Shown here one piece after another: positions 28,751-37,057 of a stretch of DNA of 64,000 nucleotides. The stretch's first letter is position 1. The number at the start of each line of letters is the position of its first letter. The translations under genes were made by a program, and so were the position numbers. The notes under the pieces are model-generated. The model worked only from the letters and a program-made list of their open reading frames with translations, had not been told where the DNA came from and did not search any database. Origin of the DNA: Roseivivax marinus (GTDB lineage: Bacteria; Pseudomonadota; Alphaproteobacteria; Rhodobacterales; Rhodobacteraceae); assembly GCF_900109705.1 (NCBI RefSeq), contig NZ_FOAI01000009.1, positions 1 through 64,000 of the forward strand, written 5' to 3'.

Positions 28751-29611
28751 ATGCGAACCGTCTACGTCAACGGAGAGTACCTCCCCGAAACCGAGGCGAA
28801 GGTCTCGATCTTCGACCGCGCCTTCCTCATGGCCGATGGTGTCTACGAAGTGACCAGCGTTCTCGGCGGCAAGCTGATCGATTTCGACGGCCACGCCCGC
28901 CGGCTGCAGCGGTCGCTGGGCGAGCTCGACATGCAGAGCCCGGTGACGACGGAGGAACTGCTGGAGATCCACCGCGAGCTTGTGCGCGTGAACGAGGTCG
29001 ACGAGGGCATGATCTACCTGCAGATCACCCGCGGCGCGCCGGACGACCGGGACTTCGTCTTTCCCGATCCCGAGACGACCGCACCGACCATTGTGCTCTT
29101 CACCCAGTCGAAACCCGGCCTCGCCGACAGCCCGAAGGCGAAGGAGGGGATGAAGGTGATCTCCATCGAGGACCAGCGCTGGAGCCGCCGCGACATCAAG
29201 ACGGTGCAGCTTCTGTATCCGTCCATGGGCAAGATGATGGCCAAGAAGGCCGGCAAGGACGACGCCTGGATGGTCGAGGACGGCAGCGTGACCGAGGGCA
29301 CCTCGAACAACGCCTACATCGTCAAGGGCGACACCATCGTCACCCGCGGGCTGTCGAACGACATCCTGCACGGGATCACCCGAGCTGCCGTGCTGCGCTT
29401 TGCCGAAGAGGCGCAGATGAAGGTCGAGGAGCGGCCGTTCACCATCGAGGAGGCGCAGGGCGCCGACGAGGCTTTCATCACCTCGGCCTCGACCTTCGTG
29501 ATGCCCGTGGTCGAGATCGACGGCGTGGCCCTGGGCGACGGCACGCCGGGTCCTCGTGCCGCGAGACTGCGCGAGATCTACCTCGAGGAAAGCCGCAAGA
29601 TGGCGATCTGA
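28751..29611 (+). CDS. D-amino-acid transaminase (fold-type IV PLP enzyme)
   Basis: The 286-residue product aligns with D-alanine aminotransferase: FDRAFLMADGVYEV near the N-terminus, PLP lysine Lys150 in RRDIKTVQLL, and WMVEDGSVTEGTSNNAYIV, which contacts PLP. Such enzymes move amino groups between D-amino acids and 2-oxo acids, forming D-glutamate from 2-oxoglutarate. That would feed the DgcN-DgcA pair upstream, so the three genes form a coherent D-amino-acid module. AAGGAGTGACGCC precedes the ATG. Branched-chain aminotransferase is less likely given the sequence pattern. Confidence 0.88.
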   Translation: MRTVYVNGEYLPETEAKVSIFDRAFLMADGVYEVTSVLGGKLIDFDGHARRLQRSLGELDMQSPVTTEELLEIHRELVRVNEVDEGMIYLQITRGAPDDRDFVFPDPETTAPTIVLFTQSKPGLADSPKAKEGMKVISIEDQRWSRRDIKTVQLLYPSMGKMMAKKAGKDDAWMVEDGSVTEGTSNNAYIVKGDTIVTRGLSNDILHGITRAAVLRFAEEAQMKVEERPFTIEEAQGADEAFITSASTFVMPVVEIDGVALGDGTPGPRAARLREIYLEESRKMAI

Positions 29612-29774
29612 TCACCGGCGCGGACCCCGGGTGGGACGCTGCGCCGATCGGGACAGTCTGAGGGCGAGGGCAGGGCGGTCCGGTGGGCCGCTGCCTTCGC
29701 CTTGCCGCGCGTGCCGGCTCCTGCGGGACCGGCGGAGGGGGCGCTGACTGCTGTCGCCTGCGGCGTCGTCCCCC

Positions 29775-29800
29775 GGGATATTTTCGCCAATAGAAAGCAG
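29775..29800 (+). repeat. Short intergenic repeat, copy 3
   Basis: The core is TATTTTCGCCAATAGAAAGC preceded by CCGGGA. It lies between the converging transaminase and DUF5671-type genes, after a stretch of 160 bases that shows no gene. Confidence 0.5.
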
Positions 29801-29804
29801 GCGC

Positions 29805-30431
29805 TCAGGTCTCGGGGGTTCGGGTGAAGCCGCGAAAGTAGAGGTAGATCGTGCCCGCAACGAGCGCCACGAGCGCCGACTTGGCGAGGAAGTCGGGGTG
29901 CAATCCGCCGCCGAGTGCGGCGGAGACGGCCGAGACGAGATCACCCACCAGAGTGAGCGCCGCGAAGAACATCGCGCCGTGCGCCAGCCAGTCGCGCACC
30001 GCAGAGCGTCTGAGCGAGCGGTCGGCTCGAGCGGCACGGCCCGTCCTGAAGTTCAGAACGAGGAATAGCGGAGCGAACACCGCGAGGCTCGCCAGCGCGC
30101 CGCGCACCCGCCAAGCAGTCCAGCTGAAGTCCTCCATCGGGTCTCCGAGCCAGCGGTCGATGAGGGCGAAACCGAGGTTGATCGACTGGAACACCGTCAC
30201 GCCGAGAGCCACGAACATCAGTCCGTAAACCAGCGCCTCGCGCGCCGAGACGGCCGGCCGTGGCCGCGGGACGGGCAGGGGGTAGGACAGCTCGGCCCAG
30301 TCGGCGAGCGCCTTTTCGGCTTCACCGCGCGACCAGCCCGCCTCCGTCAGGGCGCGGACGATGTCGGGGCGCGCGTGGCCCGCCCTCAGCGCGTCCGCGA
30401 CGAAGGCGCCGAGCCGGTCGGAGGCGCGCAT
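29805..30431 (-). CDS. DUF5671-like membrane protein
   Basis: The 208-residue product starts with a soluble helical segment (about 1-55, with HARPDIVRALTEAGWSRGEAEKALADW, a motif resembling ubiquitin-associated-like helices). Four hydrophobic segments follow between about 75 and 200. The REALVYGLMFVALGVTVFQSINLGF stretch is typical of DUF5671 proteins. Function unknown. The ATG at 30431 overlaps the stop of the DUF1244 gene (TGATG), so the two are translationally coupled; a longer frame upstream overlaps that gene and is not needed. Confidence 0.75.
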   Translation of the reverse strand: MRASDRLGAFVADALRAGHARPDIVRALTEAGWSRGEAEKALADWAELSYPLPVPRPRPAVSAREALVYGLMFVALGVTVFQSINLGFALIDRWLGDPMEDFSWTAWRVRGALASLAVFAPLFLVLNFRTGRAARADRSLRRSAVRDWLAHGAMFFAALTLVGDLVSAVSAALGGGLHPDFLAKSALVALVAGTIYLYFRGFTRTPET

Positions 30432-30745
30432 CAGCTCTTGGAGCCGACGTTCTCGGCGAAGCTCTTCTCGAAGGCCGCCTGCTTGTCGCTGCCGGCGTCG
30501 GTCTGATGGTTGGCCTTCCATTCGGACATGGGCATTCCGTAGAAGATCTCGCGCGCCTCGTCCTTGCCCATGTCGATCCCGCGCTCCTGCGCGGCCTCCT
30601 GGTACCAGCGCGACAGGCAGTTCCGGCAGAACCCTGCGAGGTTCATCATGTCGATGTTCTGCACGTCGGTGCGTTCTTCCATCAGGTGCTGACGCAGGCG
30701 GCGGAATGCGGCGGCTTCGAGCTCGAGGCGGGTCTGATCGTCCAT
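30431..30745 (-). CDS. DUF1244 family protein
   Basis: The 104-residue product is small and soluble with the family's conserved core FRRLRQHLMEERTDVQNIDM and NLAGFCRNCLSRWYQEAA. Two cysteines (FCRNC) could bind a metal. Function is unknown; the family is widespread in alpha- and gammaproteobacteria. AAGGAG lies upstream of the ATG at 30745, which starts a two-gene operon with the membrane protein at 29805. Confidence 0.88.
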   Translation of the reverse strand: MDDQTRLELEAAAFRRLRQHLMEERTDVQNIDMMNLAGFCRNCLSRWYQEAAQERGIDMGKDEAREIFYGMPMSEWKANHQTDAGSDKQAAFEKSFAENVGSKS

Positions 30746-30819
30746 TGCGTGTCTCCTTGGATTGCCCCTGAGATCGTGGCTTTCGCGCGCCTGTTCAAGG
30801 CAATGCGCTCAAGCGCGGT

Positions 30820-31683
30820 TCAGAGCGAGCGGAAGATTCGTGACTCGCCGATCATGTTCTCGAGCGCGGCGATCCGCTCGGCGCTGGAATCGGAGCGGCG
30901 GTTCTGCACCTCGGCCACCAGCGCCTCGATCAGGAAGTTCATCGCAAGCGTCGAATCCCAGCTCGACGGCACCTCGACCATGACGCGGAAGCAGTGCGCG
31001 GCGTGTTTCTCGATGGGCGACCCCCAGGTGTCGGTGAAGAGCACGATGTTCGCGCCCTGGTTCACCGCGAGGCCCGCGAGCTTTTCCAGCTCCTTCTCGT
31101 AGCGCCGGATGTCGAAGACGATCAGTGTCGCGCGGGCGTCCATGTCGAGAAGCGCCTGCGGCCAGACGCTGGGCGAGCTGTCGAGCAGAAAGACCTGCGG
31201 CCGGATGATCTGGAGATGGTTGTAGAAATAGTGCGCGTTCGACCGCGTGATCCGCCCGCCCAGCAGGTGGAGGCGGCGCTCGGGTTCGGACAGCAGCTCG
31301 GCCACCCGGTCGAACTCGGCGAGGTCGAGCCGGTCGAGCGTGCGGTTGATGTTCTCGGAGGCCGCCTCGATGAAGCGCGAGACGATGTGGTCGCCGTGCT
31401 CTGCCCGGCGCGCGGCGTCGAGCTTGGCCAGCGGCTGCTTCATGCGCGCCGCCACTTCCTCGCGGATCGCGTCCTGGAGGTCGGGGAAACCCTCGAACCC
31501 CAGTTTCCGGGCGAGGCGGACGATGGTGGGCGTCGAGACTTCCGCGCTTTCGGCGAGCCGGGTGATCGATTGCAGGCCCGCGACCAGCGAATCGTTCAGG
31601 AGCACCGCGGCGAGTCGGCGCTCGGAGGCGGTCAGCTCGTCGTGCTTGTCGCGCAGGAGGTCGCGCACCAAAGGTCTGCCCAC
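30820..31683 (-). CDS. MurR/RpiR-family transcriptional regulator
   Basis: The 287-residue product has an N-terminal HTH domain of the RpiR type (about 1-80: LAESAEVSTPTIVRLARKLGFEGFPDLQ) and a C-terminal SIS ligand-binding domain (about 110-250). The start is GTG at 31683 with AAAGGA 8 bases upstream; the frame stays open further upstream but crosses the intergenic region. It faces the amidohydrolase-TRAP operon across 118 bases, so it likely controls that operon and itself. RpiR SIS domains usually bind phosphorylated sugars, but the operon here has no sugar enzymes. Confidence 0.92.
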   Translation of the reverse strand: MGRPLVRDLLRDKHDELTASERRLAAVLLNDSLVAGLQSITRLAESAEVSTPTIVRLARKLGFEGFPDLQDAIREEVAARMKQPLAKLDAARRAEHGDHIVSRFIEAASENINRTLDRLDLAEFDRVAELLSEPERRLHLLGGRITRSNAHYFYNHLQIIRPQVFLLDSSPSVWPQALLDMDARATLIVFDIRRYEKELEKLAGLAVNQGANIVLFTDTWGSPIEKHAAHCFRVMVEVPSSWDSTLAMNFLIEALVAEVQNRRSDSSAERIAALENMIGESRIFRSL

Positions 31684-31801
31684 GGGGCGTTCCTTTCTGT
31701 TCACCGGCCGATCATGTGTAGCGAACGCTTCAGAAATATTATTGACAGAGCGAACGTCGGTGTAGTGATGTTTACAGAACGAGGGACGGGGTGCAACAGA
31801 C
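31684..31801. promoter_or_regulatory. Divergent promoter/operator region with repeated GCGAACG
   Basis: The region between rpiR and the amidohydrolase gene is AT-rich in its centre. The heptamer GCGAACG occurs at 31721-31727 and 31750-31756, 29 bases apart in the same orientation. A perfect -35 box TTGACA is at 31742-31747, but no matching -10 at 16-18 bases is convincing. It is the obvious place for regulator binding; the exact operator is unknown. Confidence 0.35.
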
Positions 31802-32575
31802 ATGCGCGAGGCGTGGACATCGGTCGAGGTTCTGAACGACGGCGGCACCGCCCCGGTGGCGCTGATCTGTGAACACGCCGCCCACGCCATTCCTGACGAG
31901 CTGGAAGAACTGGGCCTCGGGCCGGAGGCGCGCCATTCGCACGCAGCCTGGGACATCGGCGCCAGGGACGTGGCCGTGGCCTTGTCCGAGCTGATGGACG
32001 CACCGCTGGTGGCGGGAACGATCTCGCGCCTCGTCTACGACTGCAACCGGCCGCCCGAGGCACCTGACGCGATCCCGGCACGCAGCGAGGTGTTCGATAT
32101 TCCGGGCAACCGTGACCTGCAGGGCCGCGACCGCGCCCGCCGGGTGGCCGAGGTCCATGACCCGTTCCACGCAGAGGTCTCGCGGGTGGCGGCAGGGCGC
32201 GCGGCGCTCGTGACCGTCCACAGCTTCACGCCGGTCTATCACGGGAAGCCGCGCGAGGTGGAGATCGGCTATCTCTGTCATCGCGACGCGCGCCTTGCCG
32301 AAGCGGCGCTGGCTGCCGAGCAGGGCGCCGGCCGCTACAGGGCTGCGCTGAACGAGCCCTACGCACCGTCCGACGGGGTGACCTACACCCTGCAGCGCCA
32401 CGGCGAGGATCACGGCCGCCCTGCCTTGATGATCGAGGTTCGAAACGACCTGATCGCCACGGGCCCGCAGGCCCGCGCCATGGCCGAGCATCTTCATCCG
32501 ATCCTGCGTGCGGCGCTGGCCGAGCTCGGCGCATCCGCGGCAAGCCACACCGACGCCGGTGAGGTGGCGGAATGA
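31802..32575 (+). CDS. N-formylglutamate amidohydrolase-like enzyme
   Basis: The 257-residue product belongs to the N-formylglutamate amidohydrolase family (zinc peptidase-like fold): ALICEHAAHAIPDEL near the N-terminus, SRLVYDCNRPPEAPDAIP, VTVHSFTPVYHGKPR and MIEVRNDLI. The classical role is the last step of one histidine pathway, but no hut genes are near. In this operon, hydrolysis of a gamma-glutamyl or acyl amide is a reasonable alternative. The last bases overlap the start of dctQ (ATGA). Confidence 0.85.
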   Translation: MREAWTSVEVLNDGGTAPVALICEHAAHAIPDELEELGLGPEARHSHAAWDIGARDVAVALSELMDAPLVAGTISRLVYDCNRPPEAPDAIPARSEVFDIPGNRDLQGRDRARRVAEVHDPFHAEVSRVAAGRAALVTVHSFTPVYHGKPREVEIGYLCHRDARLAEAALAAEQGAGRYRAALNEPYAPSDGVTYTLQRHGEDHGRPALMIEVRNDLIATGPQARAMAEHLHPILRAALAELGASAASHTDAGEVAE

Positions 32576-33117
32576 TCGGGGCGCTGCGCACCTACGTCGC
32601 CGTGGTCGACCGCTTCAACTACGGGCTCGGGCGAGTCATCATGTTCGGGATCTTCGCCCTGATGGGCGTGCTGCTGTTCTCGTCGATCAACAAGACCTTC
32701 TTCACGCCCACGCTCTGGACGCTGGAAATGGCGCAGTTCCTGATGGTGGGCTACTTCATCCTCGGCGGTCCCTACGCAATGCAGATGGGCGCGAACGTCC
32801 GGATGGACCTGTTCTACGGAGAGTTCTCGCCGCGCCGGAAGGCGTGGACAGACTGCTTCACCGTGCTGTTCCTTCTGGTCTACCTCGCCATCCTGCTCTG
32901 GGGCGGGATCGAGTCGACCATCTACTCCTTCCAGTACGGAGGCGAGCGCAGCCCGTCGGCATGGCGGCCGTATCTCTGGCCGATCAAGGTGACCATGTGC
33001 ATCGGTATCGGGCTCATGCTGCTTCAGGCGCTGAGCGAGCTGGCCAAGGACATTCTCTTCCTCAGGACGGGCGAGCCGGTGCGCCACCAGGACCAGGAGC
33101 CCAGCGATGCCCTATGA
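32572..33117 (+). CDS. TRAP transporter small permease (DctQ type)
   Basis: The 181-residue product has four hydrophobic helices (about 20-40, 58-76, 98-120 and 140-160), as in DctQ. It pairs with the large permease to form a sodium-driven uptake system. It overlaps both the amidohydrolase gene and dctM, which shows tight operon coupling. Confidence 0.92.
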   Translation: MIGALRTYVAVVDRFNYGLGRVIMFGIFALMGVLLFSSINKTFFTPTLWTLEMAQFLMVGYFILGGPYAMQMGANVRMDLFYGEFSPRRKAWTDCFTVLFLLVYLAILLWGGIESTIYSFQYGGERSPSAWRPYLWPIKVTMCIGIGLMLLQALSELAKDILFLRTGEPVRHQDQEPSDAL

Positions 33118-34435
33118 GTTGATCGCCGCGCTCATGTTCTCGAGCATGATGCTGCTGCTGTTCACCGGGCAGCGCGTGTTCGCGGCCATCGGCTTCGTCG
33201 CCGTCGTGGCGGCGGTTCTGCTCTGGGGCGACCGGGGCGGCTACGACATCGGCTTTTCGGCCGCGATCAAGGTGATGCGGTGGTATCCGCTGCTGACGCT
33301 GCCGATGTTCATCTTCATGGGGTACGTCCTGTCGGAGTCGAAGATCGCCGACGACCTCTACAAGATGTTCCACGTCTGGATGGGCGGCCTGTCCGGCGGC
33401 CTTGCCATCGGCACGATCGGGCTGATGGTGCTGATCTCGGCCATGAACGGCCTCAGCGTCGCGGGCATGGCCATCGGGGCCACGATCGCGCTGCCGGAAC
33501 TGCTGAAGCGCAACTACGACAAGCTGATGGTCACGGGGGTCATACAGGCCGGGTCCTCGCTGGGGATCCTCGTGCCGCCCTCGGTGGTGCTGGTGCTCTA
33601 CGCGATGATCGCGCGGCAGCCGGTGGGCCAGCTGTGGCTGGCGGGGGCGATCCCGGGGCTGATGATGGCCGCGCTCTTCATCATCTACATCGCGATCCGC
33701 TGCCGGCTGAACCCCGAACTCGGGCCGACCCTGCCGCCGGAGGAACGCGCGCAGTACACCCGCGCCGAGAAGCTGCGGCTGCTGTCGGCGGGTCTTTTGC
33801 CGGTGGGCATTTTCGCTGTGATGATGGTGCCCTTCGTCAACGGCTGGACCAGCCTCGTCGAAAGCTCGGCCATCGGCGCGATCGCGGCCTTCCTCGCCGC
33901 GGTGCTCAAGCGGCGCATGACGTGGCGGGTGTTCGAGACCAGCCTGCGCCAGACGCTCGGCATCACCTGCATGTTCATGTGGATCATCCTCGCGGCGCTG
34001 GCCTTCGGAGCGGTGTTCGACGGGCTGGGCGCGGTGAAGGCGATCGAGGATCTGTTCACCGACAAGTGGGGCCTGAACCCCTGGGTGATCCTAATCCTCA
34101 TGCAGCTGTCTTTCCTGGTGATGGGCACGTTCCTCGACGACACCGCGATGCTGGTCATCGTGGCCCCGCTCTACGTGCCGCTGGTCGGGCAGCTCGGTTT
34201 CGACCTGGTGTGGTACGGTGTGCTTTACACCATCACCTGCCAGATCGCGTACATGACTCCGCCCTTCGGCTATAACCTCTTCCTGATGCGGGCGATGGCG
34301 CCGCCCGAGATCACGCTGCGCGACATTTACCGCTCCATCGTGCCCTTCGTCGGTGTCATGATCGTCGCGCTGGCGCTGGTGATGATCTTCCCGCAGATCG
34401 CGCTTTGGCTGCCGGAAACCGTCTATTCGAACTGA
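33107..34435 (+). CDS. TRAP transporter large permease (DctM type)
   Basis: The 442-residue product has about 12 hydrophobic segments. Family motifs include LTLPMFIFMGYVLSESKIAD, MNGLSVAGMAIGATIALPEL, and QAGSSLGILVPPSVVLVLYA. A late signature is LVMGTFLDDTAMLVIVAPLY. It carries the transport path of the TRAP system. The start overlaps the dctQ stop by 11 bases. The binding-protein gene follows after 63 bases. Confidence 0.95.
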   Translation: MPYELIAALMFSSMMLLLFTGQRVFAAIGFVAVVAAVLLWGDRGGYDIGFSAAIKVMRWYPLLTLPMFIFMGYVLSESKIADDLYKMFHVWMGGLSGGLAIGTIGLMVLISAMNGLSVAGMAIGATIALPELLKRNYDKLMVTGVIQAGSSLGILVPPSVVLVLYAMIARQPVGQLWLAGAIPGLMMAALFIIYIAIRCRLNPELGPTLPPEERAQYTRAEKLRLLSAGLLPVGIFAVMMVPFVNGWTSLVESSAIGAIAAFLAAVLKRRMTWRVFETSLRQTLGITCMFMWIILAALAFGAVFDGLGAVKAIEDLFTDKWGLNPWVILILMQLSFLVMGTFLDDTAMLVIVAPLYVPLVGQLGFDLVWYGVLYTITCQIAYMTPPFGYNLFLMRAMAPPEITLRDIYRSIVPFVGVMIVALALVMIFPQIALWLPETVYSN

Positions 34436-34498
34436 GTTCAAACCCGAGAGGCCGGACCAACCGGCCCGTTCAGAAACCGACAGGAGAGAGTGACGACA

Positions 34499-35539
34499 AT
34501 GACCCTGACCAGACGCAACATGATCAAGGGCGCGGCCATCGCCGCCCCGGCGAGCCTGGCCGCCCCCGGCATCGCCCGCGCACAGGAACCGATCCGCTGG
34601 CGCTTCCAGACCTACGCGGGCTCCGCGCTGGGCGAGCAGGTGACCAAGCCGATCATCGACTACATCAACACCGTCGCGAACGGCGAGCTCGAGATCGAGC
34701 TGTTCTACGCCGACCAGATCGTGCCCACCGGCGAGCTGTTCCAGGCGCTCCAGCGCGGCACCATCGACGGCGTGCACTCGGACGACGACTCCATGGCTTC
34801 GCCGACGCCACTGCGCGTCTTCGGCGGCTACTTCCCGTTCGCGACCAAGCACATCCTCGACGTGCCGGTGCTGTTCAACCAGTACGGCCTAGCCGATATC
34901 TGGGACGAGGAATACGCCAAGGTCGGCGTGAAGTGGCTGTCGGCGGCAGGGCAGGACCCGTGCAACTTCAACACCACGCGCGAGATCACCAGCGTCGACG
35001 ACCTCGACGGGCTCAAGCTCTATACCTTCCCGACGGCGGGCCGCTTCCTGAGCCGCTTCGGCGTGGTGCCGGTGAACATCCCCTACGAGGATGCCGAGGT
35101 CGCGGTGCAGACCGGCGAACTCGACGGCATGGCGTGGTCGGGCATCACCGAGGACTACACCGTCGGCTGGGCGGACGTGACCGACTACTTCCTGACCAAC
35201 AACATCTCGGGCGCGTGGATCGGGTCGTTCTTCGTGAACCAGGAGCGCTGGGCCGAACTGCCCGAGCACCTGCAACAGCTCGTGATGGCGGCGATCGAGG
35301 CCGGCCACACCTACCGCAACCAGTGGTACTGGGGCGGCGAGGCGCGTCTGCGCGCGCAGGGCGACAAGCTCGAGCTGCGGACCGTGCCGGCCGAGGAATG
35401 GGCCGAGGTCGAGAACGCGGCCAAGGAGTTCTGGGACGAGATCGCGCAGGAAGGCGAAGTCCACCAGAAGATCGTCAGCATCTTCCGCGAGTACAACGAC
35501 GTCATCAACCAGGCCGGACCTCCGTACACCAACGGCTGA
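34499..35539 (+). CDS. TRAP transporter substrate-binding protein (DctP type), Tat signal
   Basis: The 346-residue precursor has a twin-arginine signal (LTRRNMIKGAA, cleavage near ARAQ at 29), so it is exported folded. The mature part is a DctP-type binding protein. At the place where most DctP proteins have an arginine that grips a carboxylate (GLKIR), this one has Tyr175 (DGLKLYTFP); Arg182 follows. That suggests a ligand that is not a simple carboxylate. A GTG at 34490 is an alternative start that would add three residues; ATG at 34499 is preferred. An intra-operon hairpin follows. Confidence 0.92.
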   Translation: MTLTRRNMIKGAAIAAPASLAAPGIARAQEPIRWRFQTYAGSALGEQVTKPIIDYINTVANGELEIELFYADQIVPTGELFQALQRGTIDGVHSDDDSMASPTPLRVFGGYFPFATKHILDVPVLFNQYGLADIWDEEYAKVGVKWLSAAGQDPCNFNTTREITSVDDLDGLKLYTFPTAGRFLSRFGVVPVNIPYEDAEVAVQTGELDGMAWSGITEDYTVGWADVTDYFLTNNISGAWIGSFFVNQERWAELPEHLQQLVMAAIEAGHTYRNQWYWGGEARLRAQGDKLELRTVPAEEWAEVENAAKEFWDEIAQEGEVHQKIVSIFREYNDVINQAGPPYTNG

Positions 35540-35566
35540 GGCCGGGACCGGAAACACGACGAAAGG

Positions 35567-35589
35567 ACGGCCCGCGCCTCGCGGGCCGT
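35567..35589 (+). other. Intra-operon hairpin after dctP
   Basis: Arms 35567-35576 and 35580-35589 are perfectly paired over 10 bp with a CCT loop. No T run follows. Hairpins after binding-protein genes often stabilise the upstream mRNA so that more binding protein is made than permease; that role is inferred. Confidence 0.5.
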
Positions 35590-35622
35590 TCGCCACGACA
35601 GGGACGGGAAGGACCACGCGAC

Positions 35623-36987
35623 ATGGCGGGCAACCTCACATTCGAGCAGCTCAAGGAGATGGCCGCGACGGGCGAGATCGATACCGTGCTCGCTGCGATG
35701 GTGGACATGCAGGGCCGCCTGATGGGCAAGCGTTTTCACGTCTCGAACTTCATCGACCACGCCGTCGACGAGACCCATTGCTGCAACTACCTGCTGGCGA
35801 CCGACCTGGTGATGTCGACGCCCGAGGGCTACGCAGCGACGTCGTGGCGGAAAGGCTACGGCGACTACACGCTGAAGCCCGACCTCGACACGCTGCGCCG
35901 GGTTCCGTGGCTGGAAAAGACCGCGCTGGTGCTGGGGGACGTGCTCGATCACCACGGCCACGCGCCGGTGCCCCACGCCCCGCGCGAGATGCTCAAGCGG
36001 CAGGTCGAGCGTCTGTCCGCGATGGGCTTCGACGCGGCGATGGCGACCGAGCTGGAGTTCTTCCTGTTCGAGGGCGACTACCGCACCCTCCAGAAGGACG
36101 GATACCGCAGCCTCGTGCCCTTCAACGGCCACAACGAGGATTACTGCCTGTTCCAGACCACCAAGGAAGAGAGCATCCTGCGTCCGCTGCGCAACCATCT
36201 GGTGGGAGCCGGCATCCCGGTCGAGAACACCAAGGGCGAAGCAGAGGTCGGCCAGCAGGAGTTGAACATCCGCTACGGCGACCCGGTGGCCTGCGCCGAT
36301 CACCACACGATTGCCAAGCACGCCACCAAGGAGATCGCGTGGATGAATGGCGCGGCGGCGACGTTCCTGCCGAAATGGGCGCCCGACAAGGTCGGCTCCT
36401 CGAGCCACGTGCATCTGTCGCTCTGGAAGGACGGTGCGCCCGCCTTCCTCGACAAGGATGGCGCGCACGGCATGTCCGACACCATGCGCGCCTTCTGCGC
36501 CGGCATGATCGCCTTCGCCCGCGACTACACGTTCTTCCTCGCGCCGTACGTCAACAGCTACAAGCGCTTCGCCCCGGGCACCTTCGCCCCGACCCGGACC
36601 GTCTGGTCCGTGGACAACCGAACCGCGGCCTTCCGTCTGTGCGGCGAAGGCACCAAGGGCATTCGAATGGAGTGCCGCATCGGCGGCTCCGACATGAACC
36701 CCTACCTTGCGCAGGCCGCGCTGATCGCGGCGGGGATAAAGGGGATCGAGGACGGGCTGACGCTCGATCCGGCCTACGAGGGCGATGCTTACGAGACCGA
36801 CGACGTGACCGAGATCCCGCGCACCCTGCGCGAGGCGACGGAGACACTGCGCGGCTCGGACATGCTGCGCGCCGCCTTCGGGGACGAGGTGGTCGATCAC
36901 TACGTCCGTTGCGCCGAGTGGGAGCAGGAGGAATTCGACCGCGCGGTGACCGACTGGGAACTGGCACGCGGGTTCGAACGGGCTTGA
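35623..36987 (+). CDS. Glutamine-synthetase-like gamma-glutamyl ligase
   Basis: The 454-residue product belongs to the glutamine synthetase superfamily (GlnA/PuuA-like). ATP and metal residues are visible: Glu143 and Glu145 (TELEFFLF), Glu206 and Glu213 (KGEAEVGQQE), and His262/264 (SSSHVHLSLW). The C-terminal part has RTVWSVDNRTAAFRLCGEG and MECRIGGSDMNPYLAQAA. In this context it more likely ligates glutamate to an amine, as PuuA does with putrescine, than makes glutamine. The adenylylation tyrosine of GlnA is not obvious. The ATG at 35623 is chosen by homology and a GGGAAGGA upstream. Confidence 0.9.
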   Translation: MAGNLTFEQLKEMAATGEIDTVLAAMVDMQGRLMGKRFHVSNFIDHAVDETHCCNYLLATDLVMSTPEGYAATSWRKGYGDYTLKPDLDTLRRVPWLEKTALVLGDVLDHHGHAPVPHAPREMLKRQVERLSAMGFDAAMATELEFFLFEGDYRTLQKDGYRSLVPFNGHNEDYCLFQTTKEESILRPLRNHLVGAGIPVENTKGEAEVGQQELNIRYGDPVACADHHTIAKHATKEIAWMNGAAATFLPKWAPDKVGSSSHVHLSLWKDGAPAFLDKDGAHGMSDTMRAFCAGMIAFARDYTFFLAPYVNSYKRFAPGTFAPTRTVWSVDNRTAAFRLCGEGTKGIRMECRIGGSDMNPYLAQAALIAAGIKGIEDGLTLDPAYEGDAYETDDVTEIPRTLREATETLRGSDMLRAAFGDEVVDHYVRCAEWEQEEFDRAVTDWELARGFERA

Positions 36988-37057
36988 CGGCCCGCCACGA
37001 CAGAAGGTCGCGCCGGACCGGCCCCGCCAGGGCGCCGCGGCGCACGAAAGGAGCGAC

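Noticed and set aside
31684-31956. Longer N-terminus for the RpiR regulator (open frame to 31956)
   Set aside because: The extension crosses the divergent promoter region and the start of the amidohydrolase gene; the GTG at 31683 has a good ribosome binding site and gives the usual family length.
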